DNA of 64,000 nt, taken from contig JAULBX010015973.1 of assembly GCA_032358255.1 (NCBI GenBank), positions 27,508 to 91,507 on the forward strand. Reading direction: 5' to 3'. The DNA comes from Heterotrichella gracilis. Its lineage: Eukaryota > Sar > Xanthophyceae > Tribonematales > Xanthonemataceae. Numbering within the stretch: the first letter of the stretch is position 1; each line of letters begins with the position of its first letter. The position numbers and the translations under genes were made by a program. The notes beneath the pieces are model-generated. The model made no database searches. It had not been told where the DNA came from and saw nothing but the letters and a program-made list of their open reading frames with translations. Shown here in pieces: positions 1 to 8,746 of this stretch.

Positions 1-792
1 TTCAAGCTGGCATGCGGTAGGGGCAGCTGGTGGGCAGGTGGCGGCGTGGAGGGGTTCATACTGGTTGCGCTGCCATGCTGCGTCCAATGATGTACCCCCA
101 TGCTTTCCTGGAAAGCTGTTTCCGATTTAGGCATGTTTCTTCATAAATAGCCAAATTGTTTCAAGGCTGTAGATGGCAAGACATGCCCTGTGTGCTCATC
201 ATTGGACACAGATATTCAATCCAACACCGCTGCTACCGTTCCTATTATCGGTGTTACCCACCCTTTCCCTGCAGGTGGCCTGGTGTTCAAGTTTGAAAAC
301 CAGTTCCGTGAGTTTTGGGAGCCTGGCCTGGAGCCCGGCAAGCACTACATCAGCCTGAGTGAGGACATGGCAAGATGGGGGAACGAGACACTGCCACGCA
401 TCAAGCAGGTGGGGGTGAATCAGAGCACAACTGGCGTCTGTCTGCCACGCATCAATGCAATGGCGTGGATCAGAAAATGGATTGCAAACCTTGGTTACAC
501 TCTGCACGTGTGAGCTTGGATGGGGAATTGGCAGCCTCAGCAAGACTGCAAAAGTGCACCTATCGTGGGCGCCTCTTTGTCGATTATGTGTGCTGCAATG
601 CCTCTGCAGGTGATCATCGATGCCGAGCGCCTGCCAGAGAATGAGCGCCCTGCGGTGGCGACGGCAGGTCAGCGCTTTGTGATGACCCAGCTCACCCGAC
701 GGTCGCTGTCCTGCTACTGGTACCACGCAATACTGCGATACAGCAAGGTCTATTTCACTGGCCCTGGCATGCAGGGGGATGGCGGGGGGTGA
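1..792 (+). CDS. GT90 (CAP10/KDELC-like) glycosyltransferase, 3' end only
   Basis: Three terminal exons are visible: 1-16 (cut by the window edge), 275-408 and 610-792, joined by GT-AG introns. They encode KLACG, then GGLVFKFENQFREFWEPGL, then a last exon containing FVMTQLTRRSLSCYWYH, and end at TGA 790-792. The CAP10/GT90 fold carries a conserved 'S-x-K-Y-x-L-A-C-G' loop followed by an aromatic-rich segment, which is what is seen here. The segment is nearly identical, exon for exon, to the complete gene at 5001-8024, so the two are tandem duplicates. This copy has a longer glycine-rich tail after the point where the other stops. GT90 enzymes transfer sugars (glucose or xylose in known members) in the secretory pathway; the substrate here is unknown. 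The N-terminal part lies outside the window. Confidence 0.85.
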
Positions 793-1975
793 AAGGTTCA
801 TCTAGTGTTAAGTATTGTTGTGGAAAAATGAAGGGCTCATCGGGTCCCGAGGTCCTTAAGCTCGGTTGTGCCAGTGCCCACCACCTTCAACAACTGGAGT
901 GTAGGTTGTCAAATCCCTGGATTTATTCCTTGGGTTTAAAATAAGCTAGTTTGACTTTTGATGGCTGCAGGGAGGCATGAAGTGTGTAAGGGTGTGGCGA
1001 CCCTCGCTGCTGATTCTATGTGGCGAGCATATTCCACGTGGAACTACTGCTTTTGTTTATGTGCAGGGACAGCAGCCTTGCTGATCGTTTTCACTGTGCC
1101 TCAAAGTACATGGGCTTTTGATTGACACGCTGAGCGCCTTACCTGACCTTTTTCAAAGCTTGTGTGAGCATGCCTATATGAAATTTTTACATGTTCGTCA
1201 AATCTATTTTGGATGGAATATCTACGACTGATCCGGTCATATAATTGGCTGCAATCTGTGAGCGTTTCCTCAGGAACGGAGCAAGAGTATACTCTTTTAG
1301 GAGAGGTTTCGATGTCCTCATTAGGGTAAACTTAGGGTACTCAGTACATGGCCTGCACTTCACCGAGTCATTTCGCTTGATCCTCTCAAAGCAGTGTACA
1401 TAACAGGAAGGCGTACAGCGCTTTGACGGCTTTGGCATCTGGTGAGGTGGTGCCTACGGTGCGGTCAAGGCGTTCCAGCGCATGCACTTGAATGCATGCA
1501 TGCATGCAAGTGCTCGTGAATGCGTGCTGCTGCGCTTGTGATACTGTGCTGCCTCCCTGAGCAGAAGCGCGGCACTGTACACAAGTACGCCACCTAGTAG
1601 GCGCACGCAGCAACAAGGACCCGCCCAATTAAGGCGTGCAAGGGAGTCGACGTTTAGTCTAAGGTGTCAAACATGGGAGGTCCTACCCACAACCTTGACC
1701 CACAAGAAGTGCATCCTTTGCACAAAACTGGGCTGGGATTTCCTGAAAGGCTGGTGCTCACTAGAAACCTTTTGGACAGCGACACGGTGTAGTTTTGGGT
1801 TGACTTGTTTTGCCCTCCCCTGCCCTCCCCTGTCCGGACATGTCCTGCTGCGCGCTTAAGCCTATATGCGTCCTTGCACTCCTTTAATCCTTGTCTCCCT
1901 ACCACAGGTACCCAGGTGCCTATTTAGTTTCAACTCTAGATTTTAGGCAGGCGCGCAGACCAACATTTATCCATC
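793..1975. other. Intergenic, no gene recognised
   Basis: No open frame with coding character or splice-compatible exon was recognised in this stretch between the GT90 3' end and the next gene. It holds a run of alternating GCATGC palindromes at about 1492-1508, a motif that recurs at gene-flanking positions elsewhere in the window. The short frames on the minus strand (about 1187-1905) have no family signature and are not annotated. Confidence 0.5.
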
Positions 1976-3027
1976 ATGGCTGCAGTAGTAGCATCCAATA
2001 TGCGTGCTACCCTGCCAGGCGTTGCTGGGGCCCAGGTGCAGCGTCACCACAGGCTTTGTGCTGGTGCACACAGGCGTTCAGCCCGGCAGGGGACAGTGAG
2101 AGTGGCTGCCATGAGCACCAGTGCGGAGGTATGTGGTGTTCCTGTGTTATTGGTCCTCCTCACAAGGCCAGGTGCTTGCTGTGCGTGCTTTGGCCCTTTC
2201 AACGACGTTGCAGGAGCCTAGGAAGGGGCTGGGAGCCTTTACCCGGGCACTTGCAGGCGTGGATATGCGCTTTGTGTGCCCCCCACTGCTTGGAGCGCTG
2301 TTGGCCCCAGGGGCAGCTGAGTATCTGGTGGGGGACCTGGCAGCTCAGCCTGTGGGATCCAGGTACGCTGAAGTTTGGGTGTCGCCAACCCACTTTGTTA
2401 GCAAAAGACTTTTTTCACCCGCTTATAAGGTAATTATGTGCACTGCAGTTTCTCGTCACAGCTGCAGTCGATGTGGGGATAACCTGTGCCGCCTTGGGTC
2501 TCAACACCTGCGTGGACAGGGCCAAGGCTGCAGTGGAGAGGGAGGACAGTCAGGCCGACATGCTGGTCGCTGAGCAGATCTGGCTGCAGGACAGGAGTGA
2601 TGCTGAGCAGGCCCGGCAGGCAGCGGAGGTGCAGACCGAGCAGGAGCAGCTGATACTGGTAAGTATTGTCAATTAAACCCTTGACATGCAGCAATTTTTG
2701 TAACTACACATAGGTTGTGTTGTGCCAGTGGCGACAGTGTGCTCTGGTTGCAGGTGGAGGTTGCCAAGGGCGGAGTGGTGTGCATCAAAAGCAAGGGGGT
2801 TTAATTGACAACATTTAATTGGCTTCAAGGAAGGGACAAGTGATGAACTGAACAATGTCGAGGATTTCATCGTCTCCTCCTTGAAGATGGAATCGGAAAC
2901 TGTCGTGAAGACCACCCTCGCACTCAACACCGGCAAGAGCATCGACATCAAGGACGTGTTCAAGCAGCGCTCTACTGCCAGAGTACTGCGCAGCGTGGAC
3001 GCTATCTACGTCACGTTGGCTGCCTAG
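1976..3027 (+). CDS. Unidentified protein with plastid-type N-terminus; possibly decayed
   Basis: The first exon (1976-2128) begins MAAVVASNMRATLPG and is rich in Ala, Arg and Ser with no acidic residues in the first 40, as in chloroplast transit peptides. Further coding blocks follow: 2214-2362 (GLGAFTRALAGVDMRF...), about 2462-2659 (an Ala/Gln/Glu-rich helical stretch with ADMLVAEQIWLQDRSDAEQ), 2754-2803, and about 2810-3027 (DELNNVEDFIVSSLKMES, stop TAG 3025-3027). I do not recognise the family. The exon phases at 2362/2462 do not match any splice pair I could find. The 2754 exon also runs into a stop (2801-2803) only a few bases before the last coding block, too close for an ordinary intron. 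The gene is therefore either mis-modelled, damaged, or affected by a sequence error. Boundaries are approximate. Confidence 0.4.
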
Positions 3028-3422
3028 CAGTAGGGGCCAGCACTAGGATGAGGTGAGGGGGCACACACCTGGAGCGCATGGCACCTAAAGCAATTACAAG
3101 CTGTGGCACTAGCAAGCATGCAATGCATTGTGGAAGAACTACATATGATGCAGACAGTCACCCTGTGGCTGAGGCATTGCTCTAGCAAAATTGGATCATG
3201 GCACATCAGCATGAATTAAAATACCAATGCAGCAGGGTCACATGTTGCAGCCAGGGCAAATCTGAGTGCAGGCCAGAGGGAACGTTTGCAACTGTCACAC
3301 CAATTGTTGCTAAGGCACAGCAGATCCTTTCCCTACTGACAGCAGAGGCAGTGCCTGGCCTGCATATATTCAGCATGCTCATTCCTGGTGCCATCCACTG
3401 AACCCTGCGGGCAAGCATATTC

Positions 3423-3872
3423 CCTAAGCGCAATCGTGGCACGTTCGCTGACATCCAGGACTTGTTGAAACTGCTTTCAACTGGGGGACAGAAGTGGGAG
3501 CTGCGCTGGCAACATGACGGCACCTGTACCAACACAACTGATCCCCGCACCGCAGGTGCTCCAGTGCAAGGGAATGCTGAAGCGCAGGCGCTAGCAATGC
3601 ACGCGGCGGTGGCCGCAGAGATGTGGGCGACAGGGGTTGAGGCCGCATGGCAGGCAGGGGCGGTGCTCGTTGGCATGCTGGCCAGGGCAGTCGTTGGGGG
3701 ACAACAGCAGGGAGCCGAGGCGGCACAGCCATCACTGACCCCTGACCAATGGTCACATTTCATGTGTGAGGTGCGCCGCATCTGCTGCGGCGATGTGGGC
3801 CCTTCCAAGCGAGGTTGCATGGTCATGACGGTCGCTGCGGCAGCTGCATCCCTTGCACATGTCTTGGGCTAG
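3423..3872 (+). CDS. Orphan hypothetical ORF, possible relic
   Basis: An open frame runs to the stop TAG at 3870-3872. It reads PKRNRGTFADIQDLLKLL near its start and continues through an Ala-rich region (AEAQALAMHAAVAAEMW) and a Cys-containing tail (CEVRRICCGDVG). There is no Met before 3462 in this frame that also keeps the first conserved-looking segment. It may be the 3' exon of the preceding gene, an independent gene, or a mobile-element relic. It sits immediately 5' of two foldback elements. No family was recognised. Coding potential is suggested only by composition and frame length. Confidence 0.25.
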   Translation, partial: PKRNRGTFADIQDLLKLLSTGGQKWELRWQHDGTCTNTTDPRTAGAPVQGNAEAQALAMHAAVAAEMWATGVEAAWQAGAVLVGMLARAVVGGQQQGAEAAQPSLTPDQWSHFMCEVRRICCGDVGPSKRGCMVMTVAAAAASLAHVLG

Positions 3873-3900
3873 GGGGCATAAATGCCCTACACACCAAAAT

Positions 3901-4047
3901 TTCCCCAGCCCATTACTTGCATTCAGTTTCTAGTGAGCTGTTTACTTCGCCCTACTATACCCTCATGGGCTTTGAATGCCAATTAGGGTACTGCAAGGCA
4001 AGGTCAACAGCTTACTTGAAACTGAGTGCAAGTAATTGGCTGGGGAA
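3901..4047. repeat. Foldback (MITE-like or long-hairpin) element 1
   Basis: Left arm 3901-3942 and right arm 4006-4047 are imperfect inverted repeats of about 42 bp (TTCCCCAGCC at one end, GGCTGGGGAA at the other). The pairing continues inward (about 3945-3965 with 3983-4003), leaving only a short loop, so nearly the whole element can fold on itself. There is no open reading frame inside. It could be a non-autonomous foldback transposon or the template of a long hairpin RNA. Confidence 0.7.
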
Positions 4048-4113
4048 AAGTACACAGAACTGAGTTGAAGTCGGTTCTGATGGTTTTGGGCCTTTTTAAG
4101 GTACAAACAAACT

Positions 4114-4279
4114 GACTGTCTCTGTAAACTAGTCCATGCCGTCATTCCCATTGAGTCAGCACTGGTATCAAGGTACAAGGCAAAAGTGGCGCTGAATTCA
4201 ACACCATATGTGCTTTGTGCTTTGACAGTGCTACTGACTCGTTGGGAATGACGGCATATACTGATTTACAGGGACAGTC
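4114..4279. repeat. Foldback (MITE-like or long-hairpin) element 2
   Basis: A second, sequence-unrelated inverted repeat lies 66 bp after the first. Left arm 4114-4164 starts GACTGTCTCTGTAAA and right arm 4226-4279 ends TTTACAGGGACAGTC; both include the core GCCGTCATTCCCA and its complement. Weaker pairing continues into the centre, leaving a loop of roughly 15 bases. No coding content was seen. Mismatches between the arms indicate it is not a very recent duplication. Confidence 0.7.
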
Positions 4280-5000
4280 AGACTGTGGATGTTTGTACGG
4301 AACAGTGAGGTAGAGCTGCGGTCAACGTTAACGCTTGTTGCATAATATTACTGGTCACATGGCTACAGTAGCCGCTACTGGCATGCACACACATGTACCA
4401 GGGACCATGATGTGGACAATGTGCGCCCAGGCTTTTGTTCAATTCCTGACTTTGCCACAAACGGCTTTTACACAGTCTGCCGTGGTCTGTATCCTTGTAC
4501 CCTTCCATTGTATGTAAGAAGATGTAAGCATTGAGATGCACATGTAGAGATACGCACTGATACCCAACCGGCTGGCCCGCGAACAAATATGTCGATGGGG
4601 TGACCTGCGGTGCCTAACGGGTGGGGGACGTTGTGAGGCTCCCACGCATGCATGCATTTTCATATTACACTGCATTTTCATATTACACTGCACTGTCAGA
4701 TGCATGCATGCACTGCAAACCTAGCCACTGTACTAGCAAACCGAAACAGTGTGGACCACTGTGCACCACTTCTCCTTTACCTCCTTTTAGATAGTTTTCA
4801 TAAACAGACGACTCCGTGCAACAAGTTCGCCGGAAAACTGAAAGTGGATTCCGAGGTGCATGCATGGTTCACCCAGCTGCTAAAGCACCAACTTCCGCTT
4901 GAGAAACGATAACTACAAGTTATCAATCCTACCCAAAACCGTTTCTCATCCCCTTTGGAAGTCTGGGCGTGGATGGCTGGTGCAAGTGATTGAGGTGGTG
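4280..5000. other. Intergenic region upstream of the complete GT90 gene
   Basis: No gene was recognised. It contains GCATGC-repeat blocks at about 4645-4655 and 4701-4711. They flank a tandem duplication of an 18-bp unit (ATTTTCATATTACACTGC) at about 4655-4692. The position 300 bp upstream of the GT90 start suggests promoter territory, but no defined element can be named. Confidence 0.4.
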
Positions 5001-8000
5001 ATGCGGGGCCTGGGACTGCATACCCATATACCCATACTCCGTGTAAATATCGATATCAAGCTTGCTGTACTGCTGCTGGGAGTCGTATGGCACGCCTGCT
5101 CTGCCGCAAAGCCTGGCAGGACACAGGTAAGGCGACTCAGTGCTAGAGCAAGGTGTCCCAGACTCTGGGCCAGAGCCTTTGCAGCTGCAAACACCTTGCT
5201 AGCTCAAGGTTCCTGTGCTAGGTGAACGCGCCTCCTTCTACTTCAGTAGTGTTGTAATGTGACCACGAAGCTCCTGCCATCTATCAGGTCTGCTAAACCT
5301 TCTTTAGTAGCCACCGCCAGGGCCACTCCAGAGTTGTCCACATGGTTAGCATGCCACCCACTCCCAGCACTGATTCATAGCTGCCCTTCCTGCCAGGACT
5401 GCGCTCTGCACCACCCATGGATCCTCCCTGCGCTGGACCAGTGGTTTGCCAACGCCGAGGCCTCCGCCAAGCAGTCCTCTCAGACCACGGAGCAGGCCCT
5501 GCAAGCCATCCGAAACCTCACCTGGGGCGAGTTCCCACCCGGCAAGGTGGAGGTGACACTGCGCTACAACGGAAGCAGTGGCCGCTATGACATGGAGGAC
5601 AGCCAGCTGTCTGTGCCCAACCAGCCCTACAAGCCTGTGGGGCAGCTGGCGGTGGGGCGGCAAAGCAAACCCTAAACCCTAAACCCTAAACCCTTCAAGC
5701 CTGTGGGGCAGCTGGATGTGGGGCTGCACAGCAAACTAAACCCTGTGGGACAGCTGGAGATGGGTTTGCACAGGAACAATAGGCGCGAGTTGCTACTACA
5801 GCTACATGGCAGGTTTGTGAGCCCAGCTTGACTTACTTTGAATCTTGACCTCCTAGCACACATGCGTAGGCAAGGTGAAGGGAGGGGTCCTCACCAGACA
5901 ATGGCCAAGGTCCTTGAGGATGCCTGCAACCTTTTTCCTCTTCTACTGCAAGCAATACACCTTTCCATGCACCCCAGCAACAGAGGGCAAGGGTGCACCA
6001 AGGCCACCTCACCCATTGCACCAGCGCTTTGCTGTTCTGCATCTTGTGCTCGTCACCCACCAAGTGGGTGGAGGCTGTGAGTACATGCAGGGACTGTTTG
6101 TTGGGCAATGCAGGTGCTGCGCAGGGCGGTTGAGCGGCACAACAGCGACCTTGTGCGGGAGCTGGGTCAGCGCGAGCTGAGGTTGATCCTAGGGTCTGAG
6201 GATGAGCCCTATGTGTGGAGGGGAGACAACTGGAAGCTGCCTGCCTTCTCGATGTGCCATGAGCCGGGGAGCATCGACATCCCGGTGCCAGGTGGGTGCA
6301 TGCGGGTCACAGACCGCGATTCCACCACCTGCAAACCCTAAACCCACCTCCTGCAAACCCTGAACCCACCTTGTATAAACCCTAATCCGCCACCTGTAAA
6401 CCCTAATCCGCCACTTCCGTACGCGTGGCCCAAGGATACATCTCATCACACAGCCCGCAGCCCTCAGGCAATTCATGCAACACATCCCTGTTGTGCATTA
6501 TTCTCGAGAACCCCTTGTGCACCCGCAGACTTCACATTTGAGGTCTACCCCGAGACCCAGTACACCAACACCAGCTGGTGGGCTGTGCGCAACCTGCTGC
6601 ACCACAAGGCCTCCATGACCCTGTGGAAACACAGGAGGCGGGCCCTGTTCATGCGCCACTTCATCGGGGTTGGCCCCCGCCAAATCATCATGCCGCGCCT
6701 CATGTGGATTCACGGCAACGGAACGGATGTGGACCAGGTGGGCGCAAAGTGGTTGTGCATCTGGCATGCCGGCTACTGGCTCAGTGCTGCATGGGTGCAT
6801 GGTTTTGTTGGCCCCTGTGCCACATGGCGTTGCATGGGGCACATGGCTTTGTACGTGCATGCAGCCACCTGGATCTACTTGTTCAGGTGCATGCAAGGTG
6901 TTAGCATTTGGTTGTGCATGCGCTGCACAACCTACCCATTCATGCCGCTTGAACCATGCGCCACCAGAGACAATGATCACGACGTTAGGGTGCATGCGCC
7001 ATGTAGGGCAGCACCTTGACCTTGCCCTGGCTGCCGCAGGTTGGTGTGGCTGTGGATGTTGAGGACACGGGGTTTGTGGGGTCCAACGAGGGGGCATTCC
7101 GGTGGCTGGACGAGTGGTGTACCCACCGCTACCTGGTGCACACGGCGGGCAACTCATACTCTGCGGGGTTAAAGTACAAGCTGGCATGCGGTGCGTGGTC
7201 ACCGCTGTGTCACCACCATACATTTCATCAATTGAAATTACAACTTGTATTTGAATTTTAATTAAATAGATTTCATTAACAAATAATCTTAATTGAACAA
7301 TTTGGTTAGATGTGCGCAAACTACTGTCATGTGGCGGGCTGATGTGGTGGCTGTGTGCAGGATGTAGCAGCGGGATGCAGTGACAGGGGTTGTTCACGCA
7401 AGCGACTTGTTGCTAGGTGGCGGGCCATGCGTAGGATCTGTAAACCGCACCATAAATCTTCAACAAGAGCACTCGCCATTAGTCCATTTCAAGTGTCCTC
7501 ATCCTGCAGGTGGCCTGGTGTTCAAATTTGAAAACCAATTCCGTGAGTTTTGGGAGCCTGGCCTGGAGGCTGGCAAGCACTACCACAGCCTGAGTGAGGA
7601 CATGGGGAGGTGGGAGAATGAGACGCTGCCACGCATCAAGCAGGTGGGCATGCACAACGGTCTTGGCACTGGGTGTGACTTATCACATCACGTGATAGTG
7701 CGACACTAAGCTGTGCTGCAACATGTGCTCCAGAGAATTTTGCTGACCAGATATTCACAGGTCTGCATTAAAGGCATAGAAACTTGTTTGTGTGAAAAGG
7801 ATTGCTGCATGTTGATCAATTCAAGTGAGACGTCCACGCTCCCACGCCTAATCATTTTCTTCCCTGTGCAGGTGGTCCTTGATGCTGAGCACATGGCTCA
7901 GAATGCGAGGCCACGTGTGGCGGTTGAGGGTCAGCGCTTTGTGATGACTCAGCTCACGCGCCGATCGCTGTCCTGCTACTGGTACCATGTGATACTGCGA

Positions 8001-8024
8001 TACAGCAAGCTCTATTTTAGCTAG
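5001..8024 (+). CDS. GT90 (CAP10/KDELC-like) glycosyltransferase, complete
   Basis: The model is exons 5001-5126, 5397-5651, 5754-5812, 5898-6063, 6114-6291, 6529-6737, 7040-7190, 7510-7643 and 7872-8024. They sum to 1431 nt, or 476 residues. The ATG at 5001 is chosen because it places a hydrophobic signal-anchor (LAVLLLGVVWHACSA, about residues 20-34) just inside the N-terminus, predicting a type II Golgi/ER membrane protein. An upstream in-frame Met at 4899 is possible. The C-terminal half carries the GT90 signature: HRYLVHTAGNSYSAGLKYKLACG (about residues 359-381, written here in two overlapping parts, HRYLVHTAGNS and NSYSAGLKYKLACG), followed by KFENQFREFWEPGL. Known GT90 enzymes are O-glucosyl- or xylosyltransferases of the lumen; the acceptor is unknown. 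The intron 5652-5753 is composed of duplicated exon tail plus telomere-like repeats (see findings). It is a tandem duplicate of the partial gene at 1-792. Confidence 0.85.
5631..5774 (+). repeat. Exon-edge triplication with CCCTAAA tract forming an intron
   Basis: Three copies of a 34-39-bp unit (AAGCCTGTGGGGCAGCTGG and the following GGTGGGGC-type sequence) lie at about 5631-5668, 5697-5735 and 5741-5774. Copies 1 and 2 are separated by four telomere-like heptamers and copies 2 and 3 by a single CTAAACC remnant. In the phase-consistent gene model the donor lies in copy 1 (after 5651) and the acceptor in copy 3 (before 5754). The 102-bp intron is therefore made entirely of this material. Confidence 0.75.
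6330..6415 (+). repeat. Degenerate telomere-like repeats in a GT90 intron
   Basis: Four imperfect units combine a CCACCTGCAAACCCTAAAC-type core with CCACC spacers. They lie 40-120 bp downstream of the splice donor at 6292. Each unit fuses a telomere-like heptamer to a short segment resembling the sequence just after the exon (CCACCTGCAAACCC). Confidence 0.6.
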
Positions 8025-8746
8025 CAGGCGCGCATTTGGGGTTGGGGTACCTTTGGCATGGGAAAAGAATTTTTTTACAGGAGTTGGTTGCATACCTGAT
8101 CCTCGATAGAGAGCTGAAGGTGAATGCTTCAGTGTATCATGTGCGCTATGCGCCAGGCCCGAGCACATGCTGGGACAGGGTTTTATGTAGAGACTCACGT
8201 GTTCACAATGGGGTGGCACTTGTTCAGATGCATGTGGAGTACCTTGGGGCACCAACAATTAATAGCAGCAAATGGTCTTTGTGGTGCATTCCTGGTGTGA
8301 CGCCATGGCATCCAAAAACCTTGGCAGCCACGTCACAGCGCTGCTGATGCGTGCACATCAGTTCAATCCAACTTCTATCAGCTCATTCATTACGTGCTGA
8401 ACGCTAATTACGTGGGTGGGAGCATTGTTGGTCAGTTGCACTTGTGCCCGATACATTTAAAGGGTTTTAACGCCTTGGTAAAACCCTACTTGGCCAGTTT
8501 TTGTTTAATAGAAATGTACACCATTTCCAAACCGTCGTGGTACATGTGTCTCATTGCCTGCACGCCCAACCTATTGCACGGCTTGCAAGGTCAAGTCTCG
8601 AGGCCCAACGTTCAATGAGCACAAAACACCATCCACAAGTGCCTACAACCCTCCCACAAGTGTGCATGCATCTGACCATCTTTGCTAGCTGCCCAACTCA
8701 GCAACGTGACACGGCTGCACACTAGTGCAACCTTCGTGTAGTCAGG
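8025..8746. other. Intergenic, no gene recognised
   Basis: This stretch lies between the GT90 stop and the SDR start codon. No coding exon, repeat array or RNA gene was recognised. Short plus-strand frames at 8036-8347 and 8394-8618 lack recognisable protein features. Confidence 0.45.

Noticed and set aside
3028-8024. Search for tRNA or rRNA genes here and across the window
   Set aside because: No cloverleaf with A/B boxes and no conserved rRNA segment could be recognised by eye. A covariance-model search would be decisive.
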